From positions 2,294,001 through 2,358,000 of the forward strand of contig NZ_CP089466.1 of the NCBI RefSeq assembly GCF_021233415.1: a stretch of 64,000 nucleotides of DNA, read 5' to 3'. The notes under the pieces are model-generated. The model searched no databases. It had not been told where the DNA came from and saw only the letters and a program-made list of their open reading frames with translations. Positions within the stretch are counted from its first letter, which is position 1; every line of letters starts with the position of its first letter. This document shows positions 8,217 through 17,706 of this stretch, in pieces. The position numbers and the translations under genes are program-made. This stretch comes from Halobacterium litoreum (GTDB lineage: Archaea > Halobacteriota > Halobacteria > Halobacteriales > Halobacteriaceae).

Positions 8217-8696
8217 ATGGAGGTATCCTCGCGACACCACCTTCGGAGCGACGAAATCGGCGCCATCGCCGACGCGCTCGCGGAGGGACTCGGCGTCGAA
8301 CTGGACGCCGACTCGTTCGAACTCGTGGAACTCGCCGACGAGGACTTCGACGTCGTGCTCGTGGACGGCGAGCCGCTGGTCTGGTATCCGGACGGCGAAC
8401 CGTTCGTCACCGTGAAGGGCGCGAACGCCACCGACCCGTCGACGGGCGTCGTCACCGTGGACGCGGGCGCGGTGTCGTTCGTGAGCGACGGTGCGGACGT
8501 GATGCGACCGGGCATCACCGAGGCGAGCGACAGCATCGAGGCCGGCGACCTCGTCGTGATTCAGGAGGAGGCCCACGGGAAGACACTCGGCATTGGGCGC
8601 GCGCTCGTGGACGGCGACGAGATGGTCGGCGACTCCGGGAAGGTCGTGGAGTCGCTCCACCACGTCGGCGACGAACTGTTCGAGTTCTCCGTCTGA
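8217..8696 (+). CDS. PUA-domain RNA-binding protein
   Basis: A 159-residue protein with an N-terminal alpha/beta region (RHHLRSDEIGAIADALAEGLGVELDADSFELVELADEDFDVVLVDGEPL) and a C-terminal PUA domain. In the latter, VTVDAGAVSFVSDGADVMRPGITEASDSIEAGDLVVIQEEAHGKTLGIGRALV shows the ADVMxPG and GD(L/V)V motifs seen in archaeosine transglycosylase and MCT-1/Tma20-type proteins. PUA domains bind structured RNA, especially tRNA or rRNA. Upstream GCGTTTTAAGC at about 8188 is a good TATA element about 27 bases before the ATG. The exact substrate cannot be read from the sequence. Confidence 0.85.
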   Translation: MEVSSRHHLRSDEIGAIADALAEGLGVELDADSFELVELADEDFDVVLVDGEPLVWYPDGEPFVTVKGANATDPSTGVVTVDAGAVSFVSDGADVMRPGITEASDSIEAGDLVVIQEEAHGKTLGIGRALVDGDEMVGDSGKVVESLHHVGDELFEFSV

Positions 8697-8697
8697 G

Positions 8698-9402
8698 TCA
8701 CTCGCCGCCTCTGTCTTCTTCGCTCGCGTCCTCTGCGTACCGTTCGAGCGCGTCCTCGTAGCCCCGCTTGGCGAGCCGGTAGGTCTCGCGCAGGTCGACG
8801 ATAGGGTCTTCGCTCGCGTCGACGCGCAGGTCGTCGTAGTACGGGCGCTCGTCGTCGCCGGTGTCCGCGACGCGGACGGCGGCGCTCTGCACGGTGAGGT
8901 CTTCGCGTTTGTCGCCGCCCGCGGCCTGCCCCGCGCCGAGCGCGTCTATCAGGCGCTTGGCGAGCGGGTCGCCGTCGTCGCGGTGGTCGGCGTAGTGGTC
9001 GGCGGTGCGCTCGATGACGGCTTCGCCGGCGAGGAGGTTGCCGGCGACGGTGTAGTTCTCGCCCTCGGTGTGGCCGTACCACCCGGAACAGCCGTCGCCG
9101 GAGAACGTGAACGCGCCGTCCCGCGAGACGCCGTGGAGCTGGCGGTCCGCGCTCCCGTCGTCGGCGTTCAGCAAGGCCTGCAGGGCGTCTTCGATGCCGA
9201 GGCCGTCGGCGAGGTACTCGACGCCCCGCGACCCGAGTTCGACGTTCGTCAGGCTCTGCGTGGCGACCGCGCCGTGCTCGTTGACGTGCGGGCACGGCAC
9301 GCCGACCGCCGGCAGGCGCGTCGTCACCGCGACGCCGAACCGGAACTGTTCGTCGCCCTCGTCGTCCTCGTAGGACTCCCGGACGCAGATGCTGAAGGTC
9401 AC
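8698..9402 (-). CDS. DUF1028 family Ntn-hydrolase-like protein
   Basis: A 234-residue protein read from a GTG start, beginning M/V-TFSICVRESYEDDEG and continuing FGVAVTTRLPAVGVPCPHVNEHGAVATQSLTNVELGSRGVEYLADGLGIEDALQALL, the hallmark of DUF1028. This family has the Ntn-hydrolase fold in which the residue after the initiator Met (here Thr2) can act as the nucleophile. DGAFTFSGDGCSGWYGHTEGENYTVAGNLLAG also matches the family core. The substrate is unknown, with a peptidoglycan or amide function suggested for bacterial members. It ends one base after the convergent PUA gene. Confidence 0.85.
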   Translation of the reverse strand: MTFSICVRESYEDDEGDEQFRFGVAVTTRLPAVGVPCPHVNEHGAVATQSLTNVELGSRGVEYLADGLGIEDALQALLNADDGSADRQLHGVSRDGAFTFSGDGCSGWYGHTEGENYTVAGNLLAGEAVIERTADHYADHRDDGDPLAKRLIDALGAGQAAGGDKREDLTVQSAAVRVADTGDDERPYYDDLRVDASEDPIVDLRETYRLAKRGYEDALERYAEDASEEDRGGE

Positions 9403-9502
9403 GTCCGTCCCGTGGCACTCGACGCCCTAAACGGTACGCGAACCGGTTGGCTCCTCGCGTCTGACGCAAGAACTATGCCCGCGGCGGGCGCGTCGTGTAC
9501 GC

Positions 9503-9859
9503 ATGGGCTTCATGGACAAGATTCTCGGCGGCGGCGGTGGGTCCACCGAGGATTACGTCGAACTGGACATCGAGGACTTCGACACGGAGAACGGCGACGC
9601 CGGCGTCACCGTACACGTCGCCGAAATCGACGGACAGGAGGACGTCATCGCTATCAAGGACGCGGTGTACGACGGCGACATGGTCATCGCGGACATCACG
9701 CGCCTGCGCACCGAAGACCGCACCGTCGAACACGTCGTCGACGAACTGCGGCAGGTGGCGACGGAGGTCGGCGGCGACATCGTCCAGAAGGGCGACGACC
9801 AACTCATCGTCTCGCCGAACGGCATCGCCATCAGCCGGTCGAAACTGAACCGCCACTGA
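9503..9859 (+). CDS. sepF: SepF-like cell division protein
   Basis: A 118-residue archaeal SepF. It has a short amphipathic N-terminal membrane-targeting helix (MGFMDKILGG), a glycine linker and the SepF core (VTVHVAEIDGQEDVIAIKDAVYDGDMVIADITRLRTEDRTVEHVVDELRQVATEVGGDIVQKGDDQLIVSPNGIAIS). In haloarchaea SepF anchors FtsZ rings to the cytoplasmic membrane at midcell and is essential for division. The gene stands alone here and converges with the next gene, four bases away. The start is preceded by a weak AACTATG element at about 9472, compatible with a leaderless mRNA. Confidence 0.93.
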   Translation: MGFMDKILGGGGGSTEDYVELDIEDFDTENGDAGVTVHVAEIDGQEDVIAIKDAVYDGDMVIADITRLRTEDRTVEHVVDELRQVATEVGGDIVQKGDDQLIVSPNGIAISRSKLNRH

Positions 9860-9863
9860 CGGC

Positions 9864-10259
9864 CTACGAGACGTTGTCGGGCTTGTCGGCGTCGTCTTCG
9901 ACCGCGCGCTTCATGGAGTCGCGACGGGACTTCGCGTCGCGGCCGGTGGCTTCGAGGAGGAAGTCGTTTTTCGCGTCGACGGCGTCCGCGGCGGCGTCCG
10001 CGTTCCCCTCGGCGATGACGTCCTCGGCGGGACGCTCCTCGAAGTCGACGCCGAGTTTGTCTTTCTTGCCGGAGTAGGAGACGGCACCCGCGACGACGCG
10101 CTCGAAGACCGGGTTCTTCGGGTCGCCGACGACGTAGAGGTCGCTGCCCTTGTACTCCTCGGTCTCCGTGATTTCACCGAAGTACTCCTCCACGGAGGCT
10201 TCGAGGTCGGGCATGCGCTCTTCGAGGTACTCCCCTCTCCGCATCTTGTACTCCTTCAT
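9864..10259 (-). CDS. DUF5611 family haloarchaeal protein
   Basis: A conserved 131-residue acidic protein, MKEYKMRRGEYLEERMPDLEASVEEYFGEITETEEYKGSDLYVVGDP..., with a small alpha/beta core (VVAGAVSYSGKKDKLGVDFEERP) and a charged C-terminal helix rich in Lys, Arg and Asp. I recognise it as DUF5611, found mainly in haloarchaea; no biochemical role is known to me. The start at the ATG of 10259 is selected because the N terminus MKEYKMRRG is the family beginning; a longer frame upstream is low-complexity antisense sequence. It lies 37 bases downstream of the zinc-ribbon gene and may share its transcript. Confidence 0.85.
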   Translation of the reverse strand: MKEYKMRRGEYLEERMPDLEASVEEYFGEITETEEYKGSDLYVVGDPKNPVFERVVAGAVSYSGKKDKLGVDFEERPAEDVIAEGNADAAADAVDAKNDFLLEATGRDAKSRRDSMKRAVEDDADKPDNVS

Positions 10260-10296
10260 GGAGGCGAGAAGAACAGCGAGGGCTTTAATCCCTTCG

Positions 10297-11235
10297 TCAG
10301 CGGTCCTCGGCGAGGTACCCGCGCTTGCACTCGGGGCAGATGTCGCCCGCGCGCAGGCTGGAACCGGCGGCGTACCGCTCGAAGCCACACTCCGGACAGT
10401 ACAACTCGAAGTCGAGGTCGTCGCCGTCGGAACTCTCGACCGGTCCGGCGCTCGTGAAGCCGGTGTCGGCTTCGACGAACTCCTCGTCGTCGCCGAACTC
10501 GAAGGCGGCGTCCTCGGCGTCGCCGTCGGTGGCGTCGAACCCCTCGTCCTCGCCGTCGGGCTCCGGCCACTCGCCGCGCGGCCGGTCGGTCTCCGCGGCC
10601 GCGGCCTGCGTGCCGCCGGCGTCAGCGGTCTCGGTCGACGCGCCGACGCCGGCCTGCTGGGCGTCGGTTTCGGCGGACTGGGTGTCGGCCGCGCCCGTGG
10701 TCTCGTCCGGGCCGGCGTCCACGAACTCCACGTCCTCCTCGTCGGGGTCGGCGGTCGGTTCCGGCGCGTCCGTGGGGTCGACCTCGTCCTCGGGTTCGTC
10801 CCACTGGTCGCTGCCGGGCGTCCCGTCGTCGGCGTCGTCGTCGAGGATGACCGCGTCCTCGCCGTCCGGGTCGGCGTCGGCCGCGCCGCCCGCGTCCTCT
10901 GTCGAGGCACCGGCGCCGGCTTCCGCCTGCTCGATGGCGTCCGTGGCGGACGTGAACGCGCCCGACCCGCCCGAGTCGTCGGCGCCAGCGTTCGCGGTCG
11001 CCGCCTGCTCGGTCTGCTGGTCCGGCGTCGACGCCGTCTCCTCGGTCGCCGGTTCCGGGTCCGGTTCGAGCGACCGGACTTCGGTGTTCTCGCTCGTGAC
11101 TCGTTCCGCGCCACAGCGCGCACACTCCTGTAGTTCGCGCTCGGTCACCACGACTTCGTTCCCGCGTTCCTCGCGGTCCCGCTCGACGAACGACTCGCCG
11201 TAGTCGTGCCCGAGCAGGGAACACCTGAGACCCAT
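10297..11235 (-). CDS. Acidic linker protein with N- and C-terminal zinc ribbons
   Basis: A 312-residue protein, MGLRCSLLGHDYGESFVERDREERGNEVVVTERELQECARCGAERVTSENTEV..., with a CxxC pair at residues 38-41. About 200 residues of Asp/Glu/Ala/Thr low complexity follow, and a C-terminal zinc ribbon (LYCPECGFERYAAGSSLRAGDICPECKRGYL) ends the protein. The layout resembles the haloarchaeal DUF7093 group. A long acidic linker between two zinc knuckles suggests a scaffold or nucleic-acid-associated protein, but the function is unknown. Antisense ORFs across the linker are artefacts of its biased composition. Confidence 0.8.
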   Translation of the reverse strand: MGLRCSLLGHDYGESFVERDREERGNEVVVTERELQECARCGAERVTSENTEVRSLEPDPEPATEETASTPDQQTEQAATANAGADDSGGSGAFTSATDAIEQAEAGAGASTEDAGGAADADPDGEDAVILDDDADDGTPGSDQWDEPEDEVDPTDAPEPTADPDEEDVEFVDAGPDETTGAADTQSAETDAQQAGVGASTETADAGGTQAAAAETDRPRGEWPEPDGEDEGFDATDGDAEDAAFEFGDDEEFVEADTGFTSAGPVESSDGDDLDFELYCPECGFERYAAGSSLRAGDICPECKRGYLAEDR

Positions 11236-11338
11236 TGGCAGGGTCGTATCCGGGCCAACGGCAAAAGACTACCGTTCGGAACCACCGCCGGTACGCGCCG
11301 GGGACACCGATAAGACGCCGGCGCGCGTCGGTCCACGT

Positions 11339-11635
11339 ATGCAGGCCAAGCGCGAGTTCCGCGACCGGGACGACACCGAGGTGGCGGTACTCGACGCGCT
11401 CGTCGACCGGACGAACGGCGGGATGACCGTCTTCGAGTTGCGGTCGCGCGTCGACGCCAGCATCGACGACATCGAGGGCGCGCTCGGCGCGCTCAAGGAA
11501 GACGACCTCATCGACGCCGAGGACGACGGCGACCGCACCGTCTTCACGGTCGACGACCGCGTCGTCCCGGACGCCGACGACCACACCGAGGAGGCGTCTA
11601 TCATCGACGCGATTCGCCGGAAGATGGGGTTCTGA
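11339..11635 (+). CDS. DUF6432-like winged-helix protein
   Basis: A 98-residue protein: MQAKREFRDRDDTEVAVLDALVDRTNGGMTVFELRSRVDASIDDIEGALGALKEDDLIDAEDDGDRTVFTVDDRVVP. The pattern helix-helix-recognition helix (DASIDDIEGALGALKEDDLI) followed by a beta wing fits a small winged helix-turn-helix regulator, and I recognise it as the haloarchaeal DUF6432 type. It probably binds DNA or acts as a protein-interaction wHTH; no target is visible. It overlaps by one base an alternative ATG leading into the YgfZ-like gene, so the two may be co-transcribed. Confidence 0.8.
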   Translation: MQAKREFRDRDDTEVAVLDALVDRTNGGMTVFELRSRVDASIDDIEGALGALKEDDLIDAEDDGDRTVFTVDDRVVPDADDHTEEASIIDAIRRKMGF

Positions 11636-11675
11636 TGCGGTGGGTTTACGCCGCGGAGACACCGACGTTCGAGCG

Positions 11676-12770
11676 ATGACTGTCGTCAGGGAAGCCCACG
11701 AGGCACACGGCGCGACGTTCGAGGCGGTGGCCGGGCGCGCCGTCCCGGCGGAGTACGGTCGCGCGGCGCGCACGCACCGCGCCGTGCGGAACGCCGTCGG
11801 CGTCACCGAACACGCCTTCGACGTGCTGGTGGTGTCGGGCGACGACCGCCGCGAGTTCGTCGACGACACCGTGACGAACCGCGTCCCGACCGAGGACGGC
11901 GAGGGCGCGTACGCACTTCTCCTGGACCCGCAGGGCCGGATTCGCGTCGACTGTTACGTGTTCGCGACGGGCGACAGCCTCCTGTTGTTCCTGCCCTTTG
12001 GCGAGGGCGGGGCCGTCGCCGAGGAGTGGAACGAGCGCACGTTCGTCCAGGACGTCGACGTGGAACTGGCGACCGACGACTTCGGGACGTTCGGCGTCCA
12101 CGGCCCGAAGGCCACCGAGAAGGTGGCGAGCGTCCTCCACCACGCGAGTCCGCCCGAGGAGCGCTTGACGTTCGTCCGCGGCGAGATGGAGGCGGGCGTG
12201 ACGGTCGTGCGCGACGACGACCTCGCGGGCGAGGAGGGCTACCTCGTCGTCTGCGGCGCCGAGGGCGCGAGCGACGTGTTCGAGACGCTGCTCGTCCGCG
12301 GCCTGAACGCGGTGCCGTTCGGCCGCCGAACGTGGGAGACACTGACCCTGGAGGCGGGCACGCCGCTGTTCGAGACGGAACTCCGCGACCGCATCCCGAA
12401 CGTCGTCGGCCTGCGGAACGCCGTCGACTTCGAGAAGGGCTGTTTCGTCGGGCAGGAAGTCGTCTCGAAGGTCGAGAACCGCGGCGAGCCGAGTTCCCGG
12501 CTCGTCGGCCTCACCTGCGAGACGCTCCCCGACGCCGGCGCGACCGTCACCGAGGACGGCGAGGAAGTCGGCGAGGTGACGCGCGCGGCCGAGAGTCCGA
12601 CACTGGAGGAACCGCTCGCGCTCGCGTTCGTGGACTACGACGTGGGCGGCGACGCCGGCGACGGCGCACTCGCCGTCGAGACGGACGGCGGCGACGCGAG
12701 CGCGAATCTCGCCGACCTGCCGTTCGTGGACGGCGGCGAGCGCTCGGCGCGACTCCCGACCTACGAGTAG
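11676..12770 (+). CDS. YgfZ/GcvT-like tetrahydrofolate-binding Fe-S maintenance protein
   Basis: A 364-residue GcvT-fold protein. The diagnostic YgfZ/IBA57 motif K-G-C-x-x-G-Q-E is present as KGCFVGQE at residues 254-261. That motif separates folate-dependent iron-sulfur cluster repair proteins from true glycine-cleavage T proteins. N-terminal RAVRNAVGVTEHAFDVLVVSGDDRREFVDDTVTNRVP and LLLDPQGRIRVDCYVF match the GcvT fold. The ATG at 11676 is used because homologues begin there; a GTG at 11640 would add a non-conserved tail. GGGTTTACG at about 11643 could be the TATA element for a leaderless mRNA. It converges with the next gene with no gap. Confidence 0.88.
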   Translation: MTVVREAHEAHGATFEAVAGRAVPAEYGRAARTHRAVRNAVGVTEHAFDVLVVSGDDRREFVDDTVTNRVPTEDGEGAYALLLDPQGRIRVDCYVFATGDSLLLFLPFGEGGAVAEEWNERTFVQDVDVELATDDFGTFGVHGPKATEKVASVLHHASPPEERLTFVRGEMEAGVTVVRDDDLAGEEGYLVVCGAEGASDVFETLLVRGLNAVPFGRRTWETLTLEAGTPLFETELRDRIPNVVGLRNAVDFEKGCFVGQEVVSKVENRGEPSSRLVGLTCETLPDAGATVTEDGEEVGEVTRAAESPTLEEPLALAFVDYDVGGDAGDGALAVETDGGDASANLADLPFVDGGERSARLPTYE

Positions 12771-13850
12771 TTACCGGAGGAGCGCGCGCAACTGCGCCGC
12801 GGAGAAGAGGCTCGTCGGCTCGTCCATGTGGACCGCGATTTCGCCGGAGAACAGCCGCATTCCCGCGCGCTGAATCGGTTCGGGCGCGGAGTACCCCTTT
12901 CTGACGAGGTGGCCGAGTGCGATGTCGCGGCTGAGTTCGTCGCGCCACGCGCGCTCGTATCCCGCGAGCGTCCCCGGCCTGTCGGGGTCAAGTTCGTCGG
13001 CCGCGCAGTCCGCCGCGCGCATCCCGTAGAGGATGCCGCCGCCCGTGAACGGCTTCGTCTGGCCGGCGGCGTCCCCGAGCAGGAACCCCCGGTGGCTCGT
13101 GACGGTGTCGGGCGGGCCGATGGGGATGACGCCCGAACACCGGTGTTCGATTTCGACGCCGTAGTCCTCCACGAGCGCGTCGAACAGCGCGGGAACGTCC
13201 TCGCCGGGCGCGGCCGCGAGGCCGTACTCGACGCCGCCCTCACCGCGAGGGATGCGCCACGCGAAGAACTCCGGGACGGTGAGGTGAACGTCCACGAAGT
13301 CCTCGTGGTCGGGGTCGGGGTCGAACGCGAGCGCACCGTGCAGGAACTCGTCCGGCTCGGGTAGGCCGAGCGCGTCCCGCACGCGGGAGCGCGGGCCGTC
13401 GCTCCCGGCGACCATCTTCGCGGTCACGTCGAACGTCTCGTCGGGACCCCTGACGGTGAGTTCCACGCGGTCGCGGTGCTCGGTGACGCCGGTGACGGTG
13501 TGCTGTTCGCGAACGTCTGCGCCGGCGTCGCGGGCGGCGTCCGCGAGCACCTTGTCCAACTGCACGCGGTCGACGGCGTTCGAAATCGGGCCGTCGCGGT
13601 AGAACGGATAGGCGTCGGAGTCGGCGCCCCCGAGGTGGAAGCGCGCGCCCCGAATCTCGTTCTGGAAGAGGTCCTCGCGGTGCGCCTCGGGCACCCGGTC
13701 CCAGACGTCGAGGCTCACGTGCCCCGAGCACGCCAGCGGCTTCCCGAGTTCGCCCGACTCGAAGGCCACCACGTCGAAGCCGCGTTCGGCCGCGCGGCGC
13801 GCGAACCGCGCCCCGGCGGGACCGACGCCGACCACCGCGAAGTCGTACAT
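12771..13850 (-). CDS. Geranylgeranyl-reductase family flavoprotein
   Basis: FAD-dependent reductase of 359 residues. The N-terminal MYDFAVVGVGPAGARFARRAAERGFDVVAFE binds the ADP part of FAD. CSGHVS, VDRVQLDKVLADAARDAGA, and the second FAD motif GFLLGDAAGQTKPFTGGGILYGMRAADCAA are typical of geranylgeranyl or digeranylgeranylglycerophospholipid reductases. These saturate the isoprenoid chains of archaeal lipids or of quinones and chlorophyll-like molecules. Which of the several haloarchaeal paralogues this is cannot be decided; it may also modify a carotenoid or menaquinone side chain. Confidence 0.85.
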   Translation of the reverse strand: MYDFAVVGVGPAGARFARRAAERGFDVVAFESGELGKPLACSGHVSLDVWDRVPEAHREDLFQNEIRGARFHLGGADSDAYPFYRDGPISNAVDRVQLDKVLADAARDAGADVREQHTVTGVTEHRDRVELTVRGPDETFDVTAKMVAGSDGPRSRVRDALGLPEPDEFLHGALAFDPDPDHEDFVDVHLTVPEFFAWRIPRGEGGVEYGLAAAPGEDVPALFDALVEDYGVEIEHRCSGVIPIGPPDTVTSHRGFLLGDAAGQTKPFTGGGILYGMRAADCAADELDPDRPGTLAGYERAWRDELSRDIALGHLVRKGYSAPEPIQRAGMRLFSGEIAVHMDEPTSLFSAAQLRALLR

Positions 13851-13889
13851 CGGGCCGTCCTACGCCGCGCGGAAGAAAGAGCCTTCGGC

Positions 13890-14549
13890 TTAGTAGCCGA
13901 GCGTCTCCTCGACGAGGACGACCGTGGTGCGGCCCTCGGTGCCCTCCTGCCGGTAGACGAGTTCCTTCGACGGGTAACTCTCGACGCCGTAGGCCTCCTG
14001 TGCGCGCTCGTTCTCGAACGCGTAGGCGAACTCGTGGAGGCGCTCGCGGGCCGCCTCGACGTCCTCGACGACTTTGTTCACGCCCGCGACGAGCAGGAGG
14101 TTCTGTGCGGCGAACGGGTACGCACCGACGCGGCTACCGGAGAGGTCGGCGGCGACGAGCGTGCCGTCCTGCGCGATGCCGTTCACGCTCCCGAGGAAGT
14201 AGTCCGCGGTCTGGGCGGCGCGGCGGGCGGCGTCGCGCTCGGCGTCGTCGTCGATGCTCCAGATGTCGGCGGCGAGGTTCTCCCAGTCGTGGTCGCCCTC
14301 GCCGAGGTAGTCGTCGAACCCGATTTCTTCGAGGGTCGTCGAGTGCCCGTTCATCACGGACGCGCCGGCGGGAATCTCGGAGACGAGGACGTCGAGGGCT
14401 TCCTCGGCGTCGGAGACGACTTCCACGTCGAAGCCGGACGCTTCGAGGTTCTCAACGGTCGCTTCCAGTTCGTCGTCGGTCGGATGGTCGTCCCAGTCGT
14501 CGTCCACGTCGACGTCGTCGACGTAGTCGGATTTCGTCTGTTGGCTCAC
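13890..14549 (-). CDS. LUD-domain (LutC-like) protein
   Basis: A 219-residue protein with an acidic N terminus and the LUD core: VLVSEIPAGASVMNGHSTTLEEIGFDDYL, AAQTADYFLGSVNGIAQDGTLVAADLSGSRVGAYPFAAQNLLLVAGVNKVVEDVEAARERLHEFAYAFENERAQEAYGV. LUD proteins include LutC of the lactate-utilisation complex and stand-alone members of unknown use. No lutA or lutB neighbour is present, so a lactate role is not supported here. The motif ADYFLGSVNGIAQDGTLV matches the conserved substrate-pocket region of stand-alone family members. It lies alone between a flavoprotein gene and uvrA, all on the minus strand. Confidence 0.87.
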   Translation of the reverse strand: MSQQTKSDYVDDVDVDDDWDDHPTDDELEATVENLEASGFDVEVVSDAEEALDVLVSEIPAGASVMNGHSTTLEEIGFDDYLGEGDHDWENLAADIWSIDDDAERDAARRAAQTADYFLGSVNGIAQDGTLVAADLSGSRVGAYPFAAQNLLLVAGVNKVVEDVEAARERLHEFAYAFENERAQEAYGVESYPSKELVYRQEGTEGRTTVVLVEETLGY

Positions 14550-14665
14550 ACGCGATACGAGTCGCGCCCGGGAAAAGAGGGTACGCCCACCGGCGAGTCG
14601 CGCCCGAACGAGTAACCCCGGCGTAACCGGGTTTCAGGCGTGCTATCGCCGGTTCGTCTCGCGTC

Positions 14666-17635
14666 TCAGTCGTCGGTGGTTGGCGCCGGCGCTTCCTCGG
14701 CTTCGGGCTTCTCGCGGTCGCTCCGCGGGCCTTCGAGGTCCACGCGCGGGAGTTTGTCCCGGAGGTACCGGCCGGTGTGGCTGTCGTCGTTGCGCGCGAC
14801 CTCCTCCGGGGTACCGGTGGCGACGACGCTCCCGCCGTTCTCGCCGCCCTCGGGACCGAGGTCGAGGACGTGGTCGGCGTTCTTCACGAGGTCGAGTTCG
14901 TGCTCGATGACGACGACGCTGTTCCCGCGGTCGGTGAGGCGCTGGAGCACCTCGATGAGTTTGCGCTCGTCCGCGGAGTGCAGGCCCGTCGTCGGTTCGT
15001 CGAGGAGGTACAGCGTCTCGCCGGAGTCCTTCTTCCCGAGTTCCTCGGCGAGTTTCACGCGCTGGGCCTCGCCGCCCGAGAGCGTCGTGGAGGGCTGTCC
15101 GAGGCGCATGTAGTCCAGCCCCACGTCTTTGAGGAGTTGGAGGCGGCGCCCGAGTCGGCTGTCCGCCTCGAAGAAGTCGTGGGCCTCCTCGACGCTCATC
15201 TGGAGCACGTCCGCGATGGTCTTCCCCTTGAACTCCACTTGCAGCGTCTCGTCGTTGTACCGGTCGCCGCCGCACTCCTCGCAGGGCACGTGGACGTCCG
15301 AGAGGAAGTTCATCTCTATCTTCTGGGTGCCCTGCCCGCCGCAGGCCTCACACCGGCCGCCCTTCACGTTGAACGAGAACCGCCCCTTCTCGTAGCCGCG
15401 CTGTTTCGCGAGTTTGGTCTGCGCGAACTTCTCGCGCACGTAGTCGAAGATGCCCGTGTACGTCGCCGGATTGCTCCGAGGGGTGCGCCCGATGGGGCTC
15501 TGGTCGATGAGCCGCACCGTCTCGACGTGGTCGACGCCCTCGATGGCGTCGTGGTCGCCGGGGTCGACCGAGGTGTTGTCGTTCATCTCGCGGGCGAGGC
15601 CCTTGTAGAGGATGTCGTGCATCAGCGTCGACTTCCCGGACCCCGAGACCCCGGTAATCGCGGTGAACGCGCCGACCGGGAGGTCCACGTTGAGGTCCCG
15701 GAGGTTGTGCTGGCGCGCGCCCCGAATCGTCAGCGACTCGTTCCAGTCGCGGCGCTCATCGGGGACGGGAATCTGCTTGCGGCCCGCGAGGTAGTCGCCC
15801 GTAATCGACTCCTCGGCGTCCATCAGGTCCTCGACGGAGCCGTTGGCGACGACCTCGCCGCCGTGGCGGCCCGGCCCCGGACCCATGTCGACGACGTTGT
15901 CGGCGCGCCGCATCGTCTCCTCGTCGTGTTCCACGACGACGAGCGTGTTCCCGAGGTCGCGCAGTTCTTCGAGAGTGTTCAGGAGGCGGTCGTTGTCGCG
16001 CTGGTGGAGGCCGATGGAGGGTTCGTCGAGGACGTAGAGGACGCCGACGAGGCCGGAGCCGATTTGGGTGGCGAGGCGGATGCGCTGGCTCTCGCCGCCC
16101 GAGAGCGTCGAGGCCTCGCGGTCGAGCGTGAGGTACTCCAGCCCGACTTCCTCCATGAACCCGAGGCGGGCGCGAATCTCCTTGAGAATCTCCTCGGCGA
16201 TTTTCGTGTCCCGCTCGTCCATCCCGTCCTCCATCCCCTCGAAGTGCGCCAAGCAGTCACCGATGCTCATCCGGTTCACCTCGCTGATGGGGGTGTCGTC
16301 GACGAGCACGGCCCGCGAGGACGGCTTCAGGCGCGTGCCGTCACACGCCGGGCACGTCGTCACGCTCATGTAGTCCTCGATGTGCTCGCGCGTGCTCTCG
16401 GAGTCCGTCTCGACGTGGCGGCGCTCCAGGTTCGGGATGACGCCCTCGAAGCGCTTCTCCTTGCGCCGGGTGCCGTTTTTCGTCTGGCGCTCGAAGACGA
16501 CCTGCTCGCTGGTACCGTAGAGGAACGCCTGCTGGACGTCCTCGTCGAGTTCCTCGAACGGCGTGGTGACGCTCACGTCGAAGTGCGCCGCCACGGAGTC
16601 GAGTCGCGTCTGGTAGTACGAGCGGTTGTAACTCCACGCCTCGAAGACGTCCTTCAGTGGCTTCGAGGTGTCCTGCACGACGAGGTCCTCGCTGACCTCC
16701 TTCGTGTTCCCGATGCCCTCGCACTCGGGACACGCGCCGTGGGGGCTGTTGAAGGAGAACGACCGGGTCTCGATTTCGCTGATGTCGATGCCGCAGTGCG
16801 TACACGCCAGTTCCTCGGAGAACTCCACGACGAGGCGGTCGTCGCCGTCGTCCTCGGCGAGGTCGCCGGTGCTCCGCGCGGTCGCGCCGCCGAGTTCGAG
16901 GTCGTCGTCGGCGTCCGGCACGACGACCTTCAGCACGCCGTCGGCCTCGTCGAGGGCGGTCTCGACGCTGTCCGTGATGCGGGAGCGCGCGTCCTCGCTG
17001 ACCGCGACGCGGTCCACGACCACGTCGACCGTGTGGTCGTAGTTCTCGTCGAGGTCGGGCGTGTCGTACGCCAAATCGTACTCCTCGCCGTCGACCTCGA
17101 CCCGCGAGTACCCCTCACTCACGAGTTCGTCGAAGCGGTCCTCGAACGCGCCCTTCTGGTCGCGCACGACGGGCGCCGCAATCTTCGCCTTCGTCCCCTC
17201 GGGGAGTTCGAGGATGCGACGCACCATCTGCTGGGCGGACTGCTCGCCGACCTCGCGCCCGCACTCGGGGCAGTGAGGCGTGCCGACGCGAGCGTAGAGG
17301 AGGCGGAGGTAGTCGTGGAGTTCGGTGACGGTGCCGACCGTCGAACGGGGGTTGTTCGCGGCGTTCTTCTGGTCGATAGAGATTGCGGGGCTCAGGCCCT
17401 CGACGGACTCGACTTGGGGCTTGTCCATCTGCCCGAGGAAGTTCCGGGCGTACGCCGACAGGCTCTCGATGTAGCGGCGCTGGCCCTCGGCGTAAATCGT
17501 CTCGAACGCGAGCGACGATTTCCCCGACCCGGAGAGGCCGGTCACCACGTTCAGCGACTCCCGCGGAAGCCGGACGTCGAGGTCCTTGAGGTTGTGTTCT
17601 TCGGCCCCTCGGACCTCGATGTAGTCCTCGCTCAT
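14666..17635 (-). CDS. uvrA: Excinuclease ABC subunit A
   Basis: DNA-damage-recognition ATPase of nucleotide excision repair, 989 residues. It has two ABC modules. The first has Walker A GLSGSGKS at 33-40, zinc-binding [19 protein letters not shown] and CPECEG, and signature LSGGESQRI. The second has Walker [10 protein letters not shown], the zinc module [29 protein letters not shown], and signature [10 protein letters not shown] low-complexity tail follows after the last helix. Haloarchaea use a bacterial-type UvrABC system, and this gene is one of its clearest bacterial acquisitions. The partners uvrB and uvrC are not in this window. A long antisense ORF opposite it is an artefact. Confidence 0.98.
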   Translation of the reverse strand: MSEDYIEVRGAEEHNLKDLDVRLPRESLNVVTGLSGSGKSSLAFETIYAEGQRRYIESLSAYARNFLGQMDKPQVESVEGLSPAISIDQKNAANNPRSTVGTVTELHDYLRLLYARVGTPHCPECGREVGEQSAQQMVRRILELPEGTKAKIAAPVVRDQKGAFEDRFDELVSEGYSRVEVDGEEYDLAYDTPDLDENYDHTVDVVVDRVAVSEDARSRITDSVETALDEADGVLKVVVPDADDDLELGGATARSTGDLAEDDGDDRLVVEFSEELACTHCGIDISEIETRSFSFNSPHGACPECEGIGNTKEVSEDLVVQDTSKPLKDVFEAWSYNRSYYQTRLDSVAAHFDVSVTTPFEELDEDVQQAFLYGTSEQVVFERQTKNGTRRKEKRFEGVIPNLERRHVETDSESTREHIEDYMSVTTCPACDGTRLKPSSRAVLVDDTPISEVNRMSIGDCLAHFEGMEDGMDERDTKIAEEILKEIRARLGFMEEVGLEYLTLDREASTLSGGESQRIRLATQIGSGLVGVLYVLDEPSIGLHQRDNDRLLNTLEELRDLGNTLVVVEHDEETMRRADNVVDMGPGPGRHGGEVVANGSVEDLMDAEESITGDYLAGRKQIPVPDERRDWNESLTIRGARQHNLRDLNVDLPVGAFTAITGVSGSGKSTLMHDILYKGLAREMNDNTSVDPGDHDAIEGVDHVETVRLIDQSPIGRTPRSNPATYTGIFDYVREKFAQTKLAKQRGYEKGRFSFNVKGGRCEACGGQGTQKIEMNFLSDVHVPCEECGGDRYNDETLQVEFKGKTIADVLQMSVEEAHDFFEADSRLGRRLQLLKDVGLDYMRLGQPSTTLSGGEAQRVKLAEELGKKDSGETLYLLDEPTTGLHSADERKLIEVLQRLTDRGNSVVVIEHELDLVKNADHVLDLGPEGGENGGSVVATGTPEEVARNDDSHTGRYLRDKLPRVDLEGPRSDREKPEAEEAPAPTTDD

Positions 17636-17706
17636 TGGACGAGTGCAGGGACCGAATCAGGGAAGGTCTATCGGTCGCGGCACGCGCTCGCGAACGCCCA
17701 GGGCCC